Source: Dromiciops gliroides
Taxonomy: Eukaryota; Chordata; Mammalia; Microbiotheria; Microbiotheriidae
DNA length: 64,000 nt
Direction: 5' to 3'
Assembly: GCF_019393635.1 (NCBI RefSeq)
Contig: NC_057861.1
Coordinates: forward strand, 192,588,026 to 192,652,025
Below are positions 22,486 through 33,639 of this stretch, piece after piece; position 1 is the first letter of the stretch; each line of letters starts with the position of its first letter. Below the pieces are notes generated by a model. The model ran no database searches. It worked only from the letters and a program-made list of their open reading frames with translations, and was not told the origin of the DNA. The position numbers and the translations under genes were made by a program.

Positions 22486-22732
22486 GGGCAACTAGGTGGT
22501 GCAGTGAATAGAGTGCTGGGCGTAGAGTCAGGAAGCCTCATCTTTATGAGTTCAAGTTTGGCTTCAGATCCTTGCTAGCTGTGTGACCCTGGGCAAGTCA
22601 CTTAAGCTCTTTGTCTCAGTTTCCTCATCTATAAAATGAGTTAGAGAAAGAAATGGCTAGACACTCCAGTATCTTTGCCAAGAAACCCCAAAATGAGATC
22701 GTGAAGAGTCAGACATGATTGAAACGAGTAAG
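22486..22732 (+). mobile_element. MAR1-like long CORE-SINE
   Basis: GGGCAACTAGGTGGTGCAGT head, core GCTAGCTGTGTGACCCTGGG, then the MAR1-type 3' part CACTCCAGTATCTTTGCCAA and GTGAAGAGTCAGACATGATT. Confidence 0.85.
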
Positions 22733-22889
22733 TATCATCAGCATATGATATATACATATAGAGATATACACATACATCATGGATAACATGATGATAGATC
22801 AGCTACATCAGCTGCTAGTGACTTCCCTCCCCAACCTAATTTGGATTCATTTAATCTATGTATGCTGTGTATACTTAAATATATACATG

Positions 22890-23015
22890 TTAGAATATAA
22901 GTTCCTTGGGTGTAGGCACTATTAACTTTGGCTTTGTATCTCGTTAGTCATTTATTAAGCTCTTACTTTGTGGCAGGAATTGTGTTAAGCATTGGGTAAA
23001 TAAAGATAGGCCAAA
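22890..23015 (+). mobile_element. Old L2/ancient repeat scrap
   Basis: TATAAGTTCCTTGGGTGTAG followed by 'TTATTAAGCTCTTACTTTGT … GTGTTAAGCATTGGG', a common old mammalian repeat signature. Confidence 0.5.
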
Positions 23016-23064
23016 AAAAAAATTCATGCTCAAGGAACTGGCATGTAGTAGATGCTTAATGAAT

Positions 23065-23275
23065 ACTTATGATATAAATAGATATGCAAATGCATATATA
23101 ATATATATATATACATATACATGTATATTAATCCTAACCCTGATATATAATATTCATACAAATATATACATAGAGTATAAATGCATATTATCTCTATGTA
23201 TGACACAAAGGTAAAATATATGAATATGAATGCATATACATAATGTATATATTAAATACGTATAATATTTATTTA
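23065..23275. repeat. (TA)n/(ATAC)n-rich tract
   Basis: Long AT-alternating stretch with ATATAC units; low complexity. Confidence 0.85.
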
Positions 23276-23292
23276 TTTGTATATCCTCTATA

Positions 23293-23510
23293 ACAGGGAT
23301 TCTTAACCTTTTTGCAACATAGATCCCTTTGACAGTCTGTTGGAGCCCTATATAGTGTTGCCAAGATTCATAACGGAAGGTAATGCTAAATTTCAATGAG
23401 AAGTTAGTGAAAATAAAGATATAATTTTTTCCCATATAAGTTCATGGACCTCCTGAAATTTATTCCAGGACTTCTTGATGGTCCTTCTACCCCAGTTTAA
23501 CAGCTCCCTG
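23293..23510. mobile_element. hAT-type MITE-like element (degenerate)
   Basis: Begins CAGGGATTCTTAACC and continues 'GATCCCTTTGACAGTCTGTT'. The far end is diverged (TTCATGGACCTCCTG). It resembles the better preserved element at 13530-13715. Confidence 0.6.
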
Positions 23511-23514
23511 ACTA

Positions 23515-24225
23515 GTACTTTTTAGTATCACTAATAGCAATTTCCATTGTTTTTAGAGATATAGAAGACATGCCTTATTTACTAATAAAGATTTCTAACT
23601 ATCACTTGACCACTCAAATACCTCTGAAAACTTCAACTTGGAGTAGGCTTGAGGTTCTGAGACAGCGAAAGATTCTAAGGGCTATGGGTGGAGAAGGGCT
23701 TGTACCCTTGAGAGAATCAGATCCTAAGCGGGTGTGGTGCTCCCTGGGAGAGCAGGAAAAGGAAAACAAGGAGTTGGGGTTGGGAGGAACTTAATAAGGA
23801 AAATTCATTAGAAAGCTTTGTTATTACCTTGGCATCTGAAATCACAAAGCTCACAAACAAACTTTAAACCCTTGACAGGGAAGAGTAGCAATCTTCCCAA
23901 CACTTTAATCCTCTGTTTTAACTTGCAACTTGGCTGCTTGGAGGAAGGCCACAATTTGCATGGACCATCAGTGTCATTCCTGTAAGAAAACACCCTGAAG
24001 CAATCACCCACAGACACTGGCCTGAAGGCACAGGTCTGTCTACTGCACCTGCATGAAGCAACACTCCAGGGGAGTGTGTTAGCCTCATTGATTGTTCCCA
24101 TACAAAATGTGATGTAGAGAGAAATAAATTAAAATGATAATTCAGAAAACATTTGATTTTTACAGGTATTTAGCATTTGCAGAGTGACATTTTAATGAAG
24201 TGCTTTCCAAGCTTTTAAAAACATC
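23515..24225. other. Intronic, nothing recognised
   Basis: Unique-looking. A 97-codon minus-strand open frame (23808-24101) has several cysteines but no motif I recognise and no splice context. Confidence 0.35.
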
Positions 24226-24231
24226 AGAGCT

Positions 24232-24370
24232 AAACTGGAATACACAAAGACCTGACTTTGAATCTCACCTCACACACTTAACAGCTGTGTGATCAATCCC
24301 TGGTCAGTTACTTAATCTCTCTGTACCTCAGTCTCCTCACCTTTGAAATGGGAATCATTATAGATTTAAT
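24232..24370 (+). mobile_element. Old MIR-like SINE
   Basis: CCTGACTTTGAATCTCACCT, AACAGCTGTGTGATCAATCC, then CTCAGTCTCCTCACCTTTGA. Confidence 0.6.
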
Positions 24371-24426
24371 GCCCACTTCACCAGGCTTATTGATCCTAAA
24401 GTGCTGTAAAAGCACCAACTTTTTGT

Positions 24427-24536
24427 TGTCATTGTTGGTTCAGTCATTTTTCATTCATGTCCGACTCTTCATGACCCCATTTGGGGTTTTCTTGGCAAAG
24501 ACACTGGAGTGGTTTGCCACTTCCTTCTCCAGCTAT
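24427..24536 (-). mobile_element. MAR1-like SINE fragment
   Basis: GTTGGTTCAGTCATTTTTCA, GACTCTTCATGACCCCATTT, then CTTGGCAAAGACACTGGAGT; only the 3' part remains. Confidence 0.8.
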
Positions 24537-25117
24537 TATTATACAAGAACTGGTTGTGTAGATGAACTAAATCACTCATCCCCACTCCCTAAGCATCCAG
24601 AGGAGAACTAAAACCAGAAAATGACAGCAACTAAATGTAAAAGTTGAGATTAGAATTAGCATTCCCAGGATCCTTGAATATACACACACACACATATGCA
24701 TATATATGTATATAATATGGATTTTATTCTATTGTTTATTAATTCATTAATTTAGTTGACATGTATCTGTTAAAATGTTATTTTTAAATCTAACCAAACA
24801 CTATTTTAAAATTTCATTAGTATCAAGGGAAATCTCATTTCCCTATTCCTTTTTGAGACCAAGAGAGGGACAAATGATTAATTATAGGCACAGAAGTCTC
24901 TCATGAGGAATCAAAGGAAGATACAATCAAATCTGCTAAGGACCAGAAACTTTTCCCTTTTTCCCCTCCTTCCCCTATAATGATCTCATCAAAAGTCAAT
25001 AGATCAAAAGAGGCAAGAGAACTAATGTCAGTGGGCATTTTGAGCCATTCATTCATTGAACTTGGAACTAGAACAGAATCTTAGAGGTCATCTATTAAAA
25101 TGTCCTTATGACTTGGT

Positions 25118-25338
25118 AACAGGAGTCAGGAAGACCTGAGTTCAAATCCAGCCTCAGACACATAATAGCTGTGTTATCCCATGCAAGTCACTTTAACCCT
25201 GTTTGCCTTAGTTTCCCCATCTATAAAATAAATTAGAAATGGCAAACAACTCCAGTATCTTTGCCCAAGAAAACCCTAAATGGGGTCACAAAGAGTCGGA
25301 TATGACTGAAAAATGACTGAACAACAAGAACAAACACT
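25118..25338 (+). mobile_element. MAR1-like long CORE-SINE (5' part partly lost)
   Basis: CAGGAGTCAGGAAGACCTGA, core, CAACTCCAGTATCTTTGCCC, CAAAGAGTCGGATATGACTG and an AACAACAAGAAC tail. Confidence 0.88.
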
Positions 25339-25432
25339 GCAGAGATGAAATTCATGGCCAGAAAGTTTGAATAATATGCCCAAAGGCACACCTCTCACTA
25401 AGGGATTCAACCTCTCCTGGTTTCCAACATAC

Positions 25433-25801
25433 TGTAATGATTAGAATGATGCCACCTGCTGGAGACTTACTGTAGAAAAGCTCTGCCATGAGGAGAAGGC
25501 GTCTGAGGGCAAGTCATGTGACTTTTCTTTGGCGTCAGGAAGTGACGTTTGCTTGTGGGAGGAAGAGGGGGCAAGGCTGGTTCTTTTGCTCTTTTTCACT
25601 AGGACTCTCGTGGAGAGCGGAGCAGGAGAACTGTATCTCCCTGAGATAGATAAATGAATCTAGGCCTTTCTTTCTCTTCACTAAATTCTTATTCTCCTTA
25701 ATAAATGCTTAAAAGTCATATCTCTTGCTAAAGCTTATAATTTATTGGCGACCACTCATTAGATATTTTAGACAGACTAGCTAGAATTTTAGCCCCTGAC
25801 A
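25433..25801 (+). mobile_element. Solo LTR of an endogenous retrovirus
   Basis: A 369-bp unit starting TGTAATGATTAG and ending CCCCTGACA, i.e. with terminal TG…CA. It is flanked by a 4-bp duplication ATAC (25429-25432 and 25802-25805). An AATAAA lies inside at 25700-25705, about 100 bp before the 3' end, as expected for an LTR R/U5 arrangement. No internal retroviral genes adjoin it, so recombination between two LTRs most likely removed them. The 4-bp duplication favours a gammaretrovirus-like (class I) origin; this is an inference. Confidence 0.75.
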
Positions 25802-26037
25802 ATACTAAAACTCCAATATTACACAATTGAATGTAGTAGCAAAACTGGGATAAGAACTCAAACTTCCTTATTCACAACAAAGCAATTGCAGGCCAAATTA
25901 TTTATTCCATAGAGAAAATTCTAGGCACTAATTACAAGTGGAAGGAGATTGTATACACATTCATATGTGTATAACATAATAAGTGTAGGGTATTTCCATT
26001 TAAAAGAAAAGGAATCATCCAAATTTAGAATGACAAC

Positions 26038-26045
26038 TCCTCTCT

Positions 26046-26105
<60 letters not shown>

Positions 26106-26159
26106 TCTCTCTCTTTCTCTCTCTCTCTCTTTCTCTCTCTCTCTTTCTCTCTCTCTCTT

Positions 26160-26201
<42 letters not shown>

Positions 26202-26219
26202 ACTCTCTCCCTCCCTCCC
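26038..26219. repeat. Long (CT)n microsatellite
   Basis: About 180 bp of CT with occasional TTT and CA interruptions. It explains the Ser/Leu and Arg/Glu repeat translations in both directions. Confidence 0.98.
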
Positions 26220-26229
26220 GTTTTCCTGC

Positions 26230-27540
26230 CTTCCCTCTAATTTAGTCCTATTTGTTCGCCTTCAGTGAAATCATGACTTGCTGTAGTTAAAAGCTACCTC
26301 AGATGAATAAGTAGAAGTTTTTTTCTTTCATTCTTACTGACATCTCAAGTAATACCTCAAATAGTTTCATTTCCCCCAATCTATTTCATTTCTTCAGTCC
26401 AACAGATCATGTCTGGCCTATAGGTATTCTGATGACTAGATAAAACTATACAAAAGATAGAGTTGTAAGATAAAGCATTGAATATTCAGAAAATAAATAT
26501 GTTTAAAGCAGAGTGGGATTCAATACATTACACCATTTTTAATTACAGCTAGGTTCTTTGAAAGGTTCATCACAAGTTTTACCTTCCACTAATACAGATT
26601 GGAAGGAACTTCCCCTCACCTTCGGGGGCAGAATTCCTTCCCTCCTCTCTCAAATAATCAGTCATTTAGCAATTAACAATCTGGTGATGAACTTCTCTGA
26701 ACTTAGCTAGTCTGGTCCTTGGACATTTATTGACTCTCTAACTAAAGCCTTTTCAGCTTGATAAGACCCATCAGATGTTTTACTCCAATGACAACTTTCT
26801 AGAATCCAGAATCACTTCATGCCACCATGATGCACCAAAGAAGGAGCATAGTTATACGTAAAGCATGACCACTGTGTGCTGGTAGAGCTTGGGGCAAACA
26901 GTCTTCCTCATCCCCTCAAGCCGATAATATCACTCCCCAGGGTGTGAGCACAAATCCAGGCCTACTTTCTTATGGAGAGGATGTTAGTGGAGGTCTAAGT
27001 AGGGAGAGTTGACCTTTTATTGGGAGAATCTTGGTACTACCAAGAGACTGAAAGCACTGTTTATAACAGAACATCTATCTTGCATCTTTTTCTAATTTTA
27101 ACTAGCAAAGCTCATACTACCCATAGGAAAAATATTCTGAATCTGAGATATGGAAGGATTTGGGTTCCTTCAAGTCCTAGGCAAAAGATAACTATATTAG
27201 TTAAACTAATATGCAGTCACCAACTGCATTAATTTTCACAGTGAAACAAAAACCAAAACCTGTAAAACCTAGAACTACTTCATTCAGAACAGGAAAACAC
27301 CTTGGGTTTAGAATGCTGTGAGAAGGTATGAAGAAAAATTTGGGCACCAGTCAAGCTGGTGGGCTGACCTTAGAAAATAACATGTTTGAAGGGGAAAGGG
27401 GAGAGAGTAGAGTTAGAAAAATATAGGTAAATAAGATAGGTTCCATAATCTTTATGAATTATTGATTTCAGAATGGCAAAAACCTCAAGACTGAATTTCT
27501 ATATTGATTATACAATTATTCATCTTTATAGAAGCTTTTC
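26230..27540. other. Intronic, repeat-poor
   Basis: No recognisable interspersed repeat or exon. Confidence 0.4.
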
Positions 27541-27544
27541 TAAC

Positions 27545-27860
27545 ATTGCACATAATGAGCAATTCATCACAGTATATTAGGTGCCATGGACGTTGCATTC
27601 GATATAAAGGGGTCATTAAGTTTCTTGTAATTGCACATTACTAGAGCTTTAGTTAGTTCTAAATCAAATCAGCAGGACGTGCACGTAGGCGCTCTAATTG
27701 ACTTTATGTAATAACAGTGTGCCCTCGGTGATTACCAGGGATACTCCAAAATGAGCAGTCTTGTTGAAGCAAATTGCCAGGGATTTCAGAGACTATTTCT
27801 CGGTCCATGCTATGGAGTGGGTCATTTCAAAACAATAACCACAGGGGAAGGTAAGAAAAT
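27545..27860. promoter_or_regulatory. Candidate conserved non-coding element / enhancer
   Basis: A repeat-free block of mixed base composition with CpGs kept (ACGTTGCATTCGATA, GGACGTGCACGTAGGCG). It is dense in developmental factor-like sites: TAATTGCACATTA, CTCTAATTGAC, and a PAR-bZIP/C/EBP-like TTATGTAAT. It stands out from its AT-rich, repeat-laden surroundings. Conservation itself cannot be seen from one genome. Confidence 0.35.
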
Positions 27861-28029
27861 CACCTGAATTTTCTTAATGAAACTGAAAAGGGTTCATGAG
27901 TGGGTATATACCAAGTGAGCTCTATTCAAAATCCCAGTTAAAGATCAACACTGACAATAAAGTGAAATGAGGAAAAAAGAAAACACACAAAATTTATATG
28001 TCATGCTAAAGTAAAAAGGACCTTACAAA

Positions 28030-28230
28030 GGCCCCATTAATATAGAGGCTAAAGTGCTGAGCTTGGAGGAAGAATCACACTTACATTCTGCCTTAGACAC
28101 TTACTAGCAATGCGACCCTGCACTTGTCCCTTAACTTCTCTTAGCCTTACTTTTCTCATCTGTAAAATTGAGATAAAAATAATATCTATAGCAAGGGTCA
28201 CCATGAACCAATATATTTAAAGTGTTTTCC
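28030..28230 (+). mobile_element. Old MIR-like SINE
   Basis: GACACTTACTAGCAATGCGA, then TTACTTTTCTCATCTGTAAA, then AAAGTGTTTTCCAAACACTA. Confidence 0.6.
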
Positions 28231-28232
28231 AA

Positions 28233-28600
28233 ACACTAGCTGTGTGACCCTGGGCGAATCACTTAACTCTGTCCTCAATTTCCCCATCTGTAAAATGAGC
28301 TAGAGAAAGAAGTGGCAAACCATTCTAATATCTTTTCTTTGTTTGTTTGTTTTATTTTTGGTGAGGTAATTGGGGTTAAATGACTTGCCTAGGGTCATAC
28401 AGCTAGTAAGTATTAAGTGTCTGGGGCCAGATTTGAACTCAGGTCCTCCTGACTCCAGGGCCCATGCTCTATCCACTGAGGCACCTAGATGCCCCTAGTA
28501 TCTTTTCTCAAAAAAAACCCCAAAAGAACAAAAAAACCCAAATGGGTCAGGGAACATTAGACATGATTAAAAAGGCTGAGAAACAACAATGGTGATGACA
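28233..28600 (+). mobile_element. MAR1-like SINE split by a younger SINE
   Basis: The left part (CTAGCTGTGTGACCCTGGGC … GTGGCAAACCATTCTAATAT) and the right part (CCCAAATGGGTCAGGGAACA … GAAACAACAA) belong to one older element interrupted at 28339-28494. Confidence 0.8.
28339..28494 (-). mobile_element. CORE-SINE nested in the MAR1-like element
   Basis: Reverse copy with a TTTG/TTTA tail. Duplication CTAATATCTTTTCT (28325-28338) / CTAGTATCTTTTCT (28495-28508), one mismatch. Confidence 0.93.
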
Positions 28601-29169
28601 ACAACAAAAGCAAACATTAAGGAGTTATATAAATGCAATCTATTATTATTATTATTACTACCAGTCTATGAATTGTTATTTGGGGAAGTTTTTGCATTAT
28701 CATCCTTTATTACATTCTGCTTACATGGAAATTAAATCTGGGACATTGCCATTTTCCTGGGGAGTCAATGTCAGGGAACAAGATCAGAAACAAAGCTTAC
28801 CTTCTCTAGAATGACACTAGAATTTCCCTGGCATCTCCAGCCTGAAAGGATATTTCCCTTTCCTTTTCAGAATTTAATATCTGCATCATCCATTTGATAA
28901 TTAATGACTTATCTCCTGATGGAAGGCAGGGTGATACTGTGGCTAGAATGATAGGCTTGGAATCAGGAAGATGAGGATTTTCCCCTCTGACTGTTACTGT
29001 GTCAGCTTGGACTAGTCTTTTAACCTTTAACCTGTAGTTGCCTCTTGGAAATCCTGAGTACTTGTTTATTGAAGTCATAGGTAAGTTCCTATACTTGGAG
29101 TTAACCAAAATGACAAAATAATAGATCCTCCTTATATTCAGGTACCTTGAAATATAAAATCATATCTCA

Positions 29170-29325
29170 TAGATTTAGCTGAAAAGGATCTCAGAGACCA
29201 TCTAATCAAACCCCTCATTGTGCAGATGAGGAAAATGGGGCTGAGAAAGGTGAGATGACTTGTTCAATGTCACATAGTAAGTGGTAGAGCAGGATCTGAA
29301 TGCAGGTCCAGTACTTTTTCCACTT
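29170..29325 (-). mobile_element. Old MIR-like element
   Basis: Reversed pattern: AGGATCTCAGAGACCATCTA, then GCAGATGAGGAAAATGGGGC, then ATGTCACATAGTAAGTGGTA. Confidence 0.6.
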
Positions 29326-29377
29326 TCCCCTTTCTTTTATTCTTGTCTTGAAGGGTTTCAATCTTTTAATGTGTCTT

Positions 29378-29413
<36 letters not shown>

Positions 29414-29432
29414 CATACATACATACACATAT
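29378..29432. repeat. (GT)n(AT)n(ACAT)n microsatellite
   Basis: Three adjacent simple repeats. Confidence 0.95.
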
Positions 29433-29619
29433 CTCCAATCCTAGCTATGCTTCACTTTTAAACTCCCTCTATTTTCTTGCCTGCTACCCACTTAATTCAA
29501 TAAAATTAATTAAATCAGTACTTGAAAGGGTATATCTGTCTATTTCCCTATGGCTCTCCTTGTCATCTCTATGACTTGCCAAACTAAACACACCTCCCTT
29601 CTATGTGGAGTCTTCCCTA

Positions 29620-29735
29620 CATCAGAATGTAAACTTCTTGAGGGCAGGGGATGTCTTGTTTGTATTTGTGTACAAGGTGTTCATGTTTGTATCCCAATCA
29701 CTTAGCACAGAAAGGTTTAATAAATGCTTTTTCAG
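29620..29735 (+). mobile_element. L2 LINE 3' end
   Basis: GTAAACTTCTTGAGGGCAGG, then TTGTATCCCAATCACTTAGC, then AATAAATGCTTTTTCAGTC. Confidence 0.7.
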
Positions 29736-29739
29736 TCCT

Positions 29740-30650
29740 CCATTCCCCTTTAAAAGACTTAACTCCTTGAAATTAGGAACCAGGGCTCACACTGTACCCC
29801 CAAAGTATTTACCAGAGAGGTATTTAAAACAGATTTCTTGATGTTTGAGAGCCACATTTATTCTTTCCATGAGTCTCACTCTTTTATACTACCTGAGATC
29901 AATCTAACCATTTAAACTGGAGTCTTCCTAAACGTTTTACTGTACTAAGACTTTGGTGCATTTTCTCCTCTTAGGCTGGGATTGGGCTATCATTTCAAAG
30001 CCTTGAGCATCTTTATCTGTTAAGTGAAATCTGGCTTCTGTAGCAGACCTCATACGTAGTAGAAAGATTATTTTGAGATACTAATCTGCAGAAAATGCTA
30101 AACAACAACAAAGTATTATTGTTATTATTGTGAGTGACTAATTTTAAAAAGAGGAAATCAGCTAGATTTACATAGGGGCCACAGACCAGTCTAGCATATG
30201 CATATGCTAAACAGAGGTTTATCCCTCAAACAGAGATGATCAGTGGTGTACCTTATGCATAGTCTCCATCACTACCCAGCTGGGTTTGTGAATACCAGCA
30301 TACCAGAGGGCTCCAAATGCACTTTATAAGCCAGAATTTTGCCCTTCAGTGTTAAACTTGTCCCCTCTACTGTCCTCATGATTTTTCCTGCTGTTACTGA
30401 AGTATACTCACAATATTTCCAATCTGACATAAAATTAAAAAGTTGCTGAGAATGCAACAAGTGTTCTTGTCAACTGAAAGACAATTATTGCAGTCAAACT
30501 CATCTTAATGCTTTTTCTTAATTGGCAAGTAACAGCAAAATCTCCCAGTGCACTCTGAGTGAACATCAGTATAATCACTCTGGGTTGATGTAAGAATACA
30601 AATAATTTAAAAAGGATCTGAATCAGAAACTGAAAGTTCATCATTTCCTG
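29740..30650. other. Intronic, nothing recognised
   Basis: Unique-looking DNA without gene features. Confidence 0.4.
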
Positions 30651-31618
30651 AGCACATTTAGAAAACATTTAAGTGCCTACTATGTACAATGTTGTGCTAA
30701 GTATTGAACATACAAGCTAAAACAGAACAAAGTTCCTTGATTCAAAGAGCTTATGACTGGAGGAGAGGCAGAGTAAGACAAGAACACAGATCATTTAAGT
30801 GAAGTGGTATAGGGGCAAAGGAGAAGTCAAATGGATGATAGAAACAGAGAGAAAGAGATTACTGGTAGCTAGGAAATAAGGGAAGGAAGGGACAAAGAAG
30901 GGGTCAAGCAAAGCTTTATGGAATGTATGACATCAGAGCGGGAGCCTCGCAAAAAGGGAAGGATTTCAATAGGCAGCAATGTGAGGTAAGAACATTCTGG
31001 GCTGAGGAAATAGCATAAGCAAAGATCTCCGAGGTAGAAGAGGGTGGGATGAGATTGAGGAATATTCTACTTGGCAATTTGGATTGACCATAGAATTCAT
31101 CAAAGGGAATAGAAGAACATACAATGAAATTGAAAAGAGGGGTTGAAGCAGGACTGGAGAGGGTCTTGAATTATAGGCTAAGGGATTTGTCTTTTATTTG
31201 GTAAGCAATTCAGAACCATCGAAAGTCTCTGAACATATCAGACTTGTATATATCAGTAAGATTACTTTGGCAGAGGTGTGAAGAATGCTTTTGGAGAGTA
31301 TCAAGACTAGAGGCAGGAAGATCTATTCTGGGGCCTATTAGTAGTCTAGATTGGAAGCAGGATGGGGTAGCAGGAGCATAAAGAAAAGATCTTATGTGAG
31401 TAATGCTGTGGATGTAGAACTCATAGCACTTGCCAGTCAATCCTAGGGTAATGGAGAGAGGAGTCAAAGATTACTCCAAAGCTTATAGAACTACTGATTT
31501 AGAACAGAAAAGAAACCTCTGAGGTCATTTAGTCAAAAGAAAAAAACAAAAACAAAAAAATTCCCTCATTTTACAAAAGAGGAAACTAAAGCCCAAGAGA
31601 TTTTTTTAAAATGACTTG

Positions 31619-31773
31619 TTGGGAGCAGCTAGGTGGTACAGTAGATAAAGCACTGGCCCTGGATTCAGGAGGACCTGAATTCAAATCCAGCCTCAGACAC
31701 TTGACACTTACTAGCAGTGTGACCCTGAGCAAGTCACTTAACCCTCATTGCCCTGAAAAAAAAAAAAAGAAAA
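31619..31773 (+). mobile_element. CORE-SINE copy
   Basis: Head AGCAGCTAGGTGGTACAGTA, A-tail at about 31756-31773. Imperfect duplication AAAATGACTTGT (31607-31618) / AAAATAACTTGT. It is antisense to NFATC1. Confidence 0.92.
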
Positions 31774-31818
31774 AAATAACTTGTCTAGGGTTAAAGAGTC
31801 AGTAAGAAATAGGATTTG

Positions 31819-31989
31819 TTTTTGTTTTTTGTTTGTTTGGGGTTTTTTTTGGTGAGGCAATTGGGGTTAAGTGACTTGCCTAAGGTCACACAGCTAGTAA
31901 GTGTTAAGTGTCTGAGGCCGGATTTGAACTCAGGTCCTCCTGACTCCAGGGCTGGTGCTCTATCCACTGTGCCACCTAGCTGCCCCAGT
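31819..31989 (-). mobile_element. CORE-SINE copy with target-site duplication
   Basis: Reverse copy with a T/G-rich tail. Duplication AATAGGATTTG at 31808-31818 and 31990-32000. It lies 45 bp from an opposite-orientation copy. Confidence 0.95.
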
Positions 31990-32229
31990 AATAGGATTTG
32001 AAGCAAGATCATCTGACATCAAAGGCAGGCCAGCACTTTTGCTGTTATCTTTTTTTGAGCCTGAGTAACTAGGAGTTTAGTGGCATCATTAAAAGGAATA
32101 GAGAAGGTCAGAGTAAGAGCAAATTTTGGAGGGAAGGATGGTGAGTTGAGTTTTAAATGTATAATATTTAAAATGACAGCAAGGCATCTGTGTGGAGATG
32201 TTAAGCAAAGGACAACTATGGTTTTTTTT

Positions 32230-33270
32230 TCTTGACTTTGCTACTATTTAATACATACAGCAATTGAATACTGTCAGTTGTATGACAGAATCAATTCTAA
32301 GATCATGTTTTGACCTCTCATTTTCCACATAAACAGCTTTTGAATGGGCCGCATGCAAGGTATGAAGTCCATAATCAGAAGAATCACATTTGTTTAAATG
32401 TCAATAGGACAATTTTGAGAACAACTCCATCTGTATCTTTTGGTTAAAGCAATCCACATAGTCTGTCTATATAGCAACAGGATGTACGTTTGGGCCTTCC
32501 ATGGACTGTATTGCTGCTAGGTAGATAGACTTTGTTGATCTGTTTGATTAAAAGTTATGTTTTAGATCTATTTTCCAGGTGTATGGACAGACACGGTCCA
32601 ACTTGGCAATGGCAATGACACCATGATGGTTTTCAGAGCATGTATGGTGGACATCAGCATATTTATTCTCCAAAGGTCATGAACCCGGCTGCCAACTTGG
32701 CCTTGAAAGCTGAAGAGAACAGGAAGTAGAATAGAACAGGAAACTGAAGAGAAAAGGAAAGGGAAGACTTTTAAAAGCTCCTGCCAAAATGGCCTTGATC
32801 AAAGCCTATCAAAGCTAAGTTCCAAACTCATCTCCCCATAATGGAGAGGACAGCTAGTTGGTTAAACCAACCACACCTTGGGTGAAACGTTATTTAACTT
32901 TATAAATTATTATCTAGTTTCCATCTACACATATTTCTGAAAGACTTTGATTCTACAGTATCATGGGAGGAAACATTAAAAAGGATGGAAATCTGGCATT
33001 TAATCCAATGGAAACCACCGTTTCCATTTTAGTGAGTGAAAAAGATTTATATATATTTTTAAAGTACCAAACATTGCTGCTAATATTAAGACAAAAGATA
33101 GGTAGAGATGAGAGATGTAGACAAAACACTTCATGCTTTTACCCGTATTGGGACAAAATTCTGAAGGATAGGTTAGACTTGTGCTTGCAGTTTTCTTTTA
33201 ATACCATGTAAACACCTAATTAAGAGCCAGGTTTTGATAGATGAACATTTTTCAGCTCTTTTCTTAAATT
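32230..33270. other. Intronic, nothing recognised
   Basis: Unique-looking DNA. The 82-codon open frame at 32963-33211 has no recognised motif. Confidence 0.4.
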
Positions 33271-33272
33271 AA

Positions 33273-33320
33273 AACACACACACGCACACACACGCACACA
33301 CACACACACACACACACATA
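33273..33320. repeat. (CA)n microsatellite
   Basis: ACACAC run with CG-containing (ACACACG) interruptions. Confidence 0.95.
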
Positions 33321-33506
33321 TGACCAAAACTCATACACACACATCTCCAAAAAAATAGCTCCAGGTTTTCTTTTTTTTCTTTTTTTAAAGTGTGGATGAC
33401 AGACTCTTGGTCAAGACAAAGAGCAAATATTTACAGGTGATGGGGAGACACCATTTCCTCCCTCCAGACTTCAACTCAGTGTCTGCCACATCATTTTATC
33501 CATTCA

Positions 33507-33510
<4 letters not shown>

Positions 33511-33545
<35 letters not shown>
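33511..33545. repeat. (CT)n microsatellite
   Basis: About 17 CT units followed by a T-run. Confidence 0.96.
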
Positions 33546-33551
<6 letters not shown>

Positions 33552-33639
33552 ACTTCAACCATCTGCCAAGAGGAAATAACTTTGCTGTATTGGGAGTCTG
33601 GGAATCCCAGAAAACAATCTTAAATCCATAAAATAATTG

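Larger units (their letters stand above)
30655..32220 (+). mobile_element. Ancient mammalian repeat, interrupted
   Basis: Part one (30655-31490) has the run CTACTATGTACAATGTTGTG, TTCAAAGAGCTTATGACTGG, AAGATTACTTTGGCAGAGGT and GAGGAGTCAAAGATTACTCC. Part two (about 32055-32220: GAGTTGAGTTTTAAATGTAT, ATCTGTGTGGAGATGTTAAG) continues the same element. Between them lie two younger SINEs and MIR-like scraps. I recognise the repeat as widespread in mammals but cannot name its class. Confidence 0.6.

Noticed and set aside
23808..24101. Cysteine-containing 97-codon minus-strand open frame
   Set aside because: Cysteine spacing fits no zinc-binding or secreted-peptide family that I know, and there is no splice or start context; it looks like chance.
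25700..25705. AATAAA as a gene polyadenylation signal
   Set aside because: It sits inside a solo LTR on the strand opposite to NFATC1.
31816..32001. Repeated open frames of 60-100 codons with the peptide theme RQLGLSDLPRVTQLVSVK or its reverse-strand counterpart QLGGTVDKALALDSGGPEFK
   Set aside because: They recur at every CORE-SINE copy and are simply translations of the SINE in fixed frames; they are not genes.
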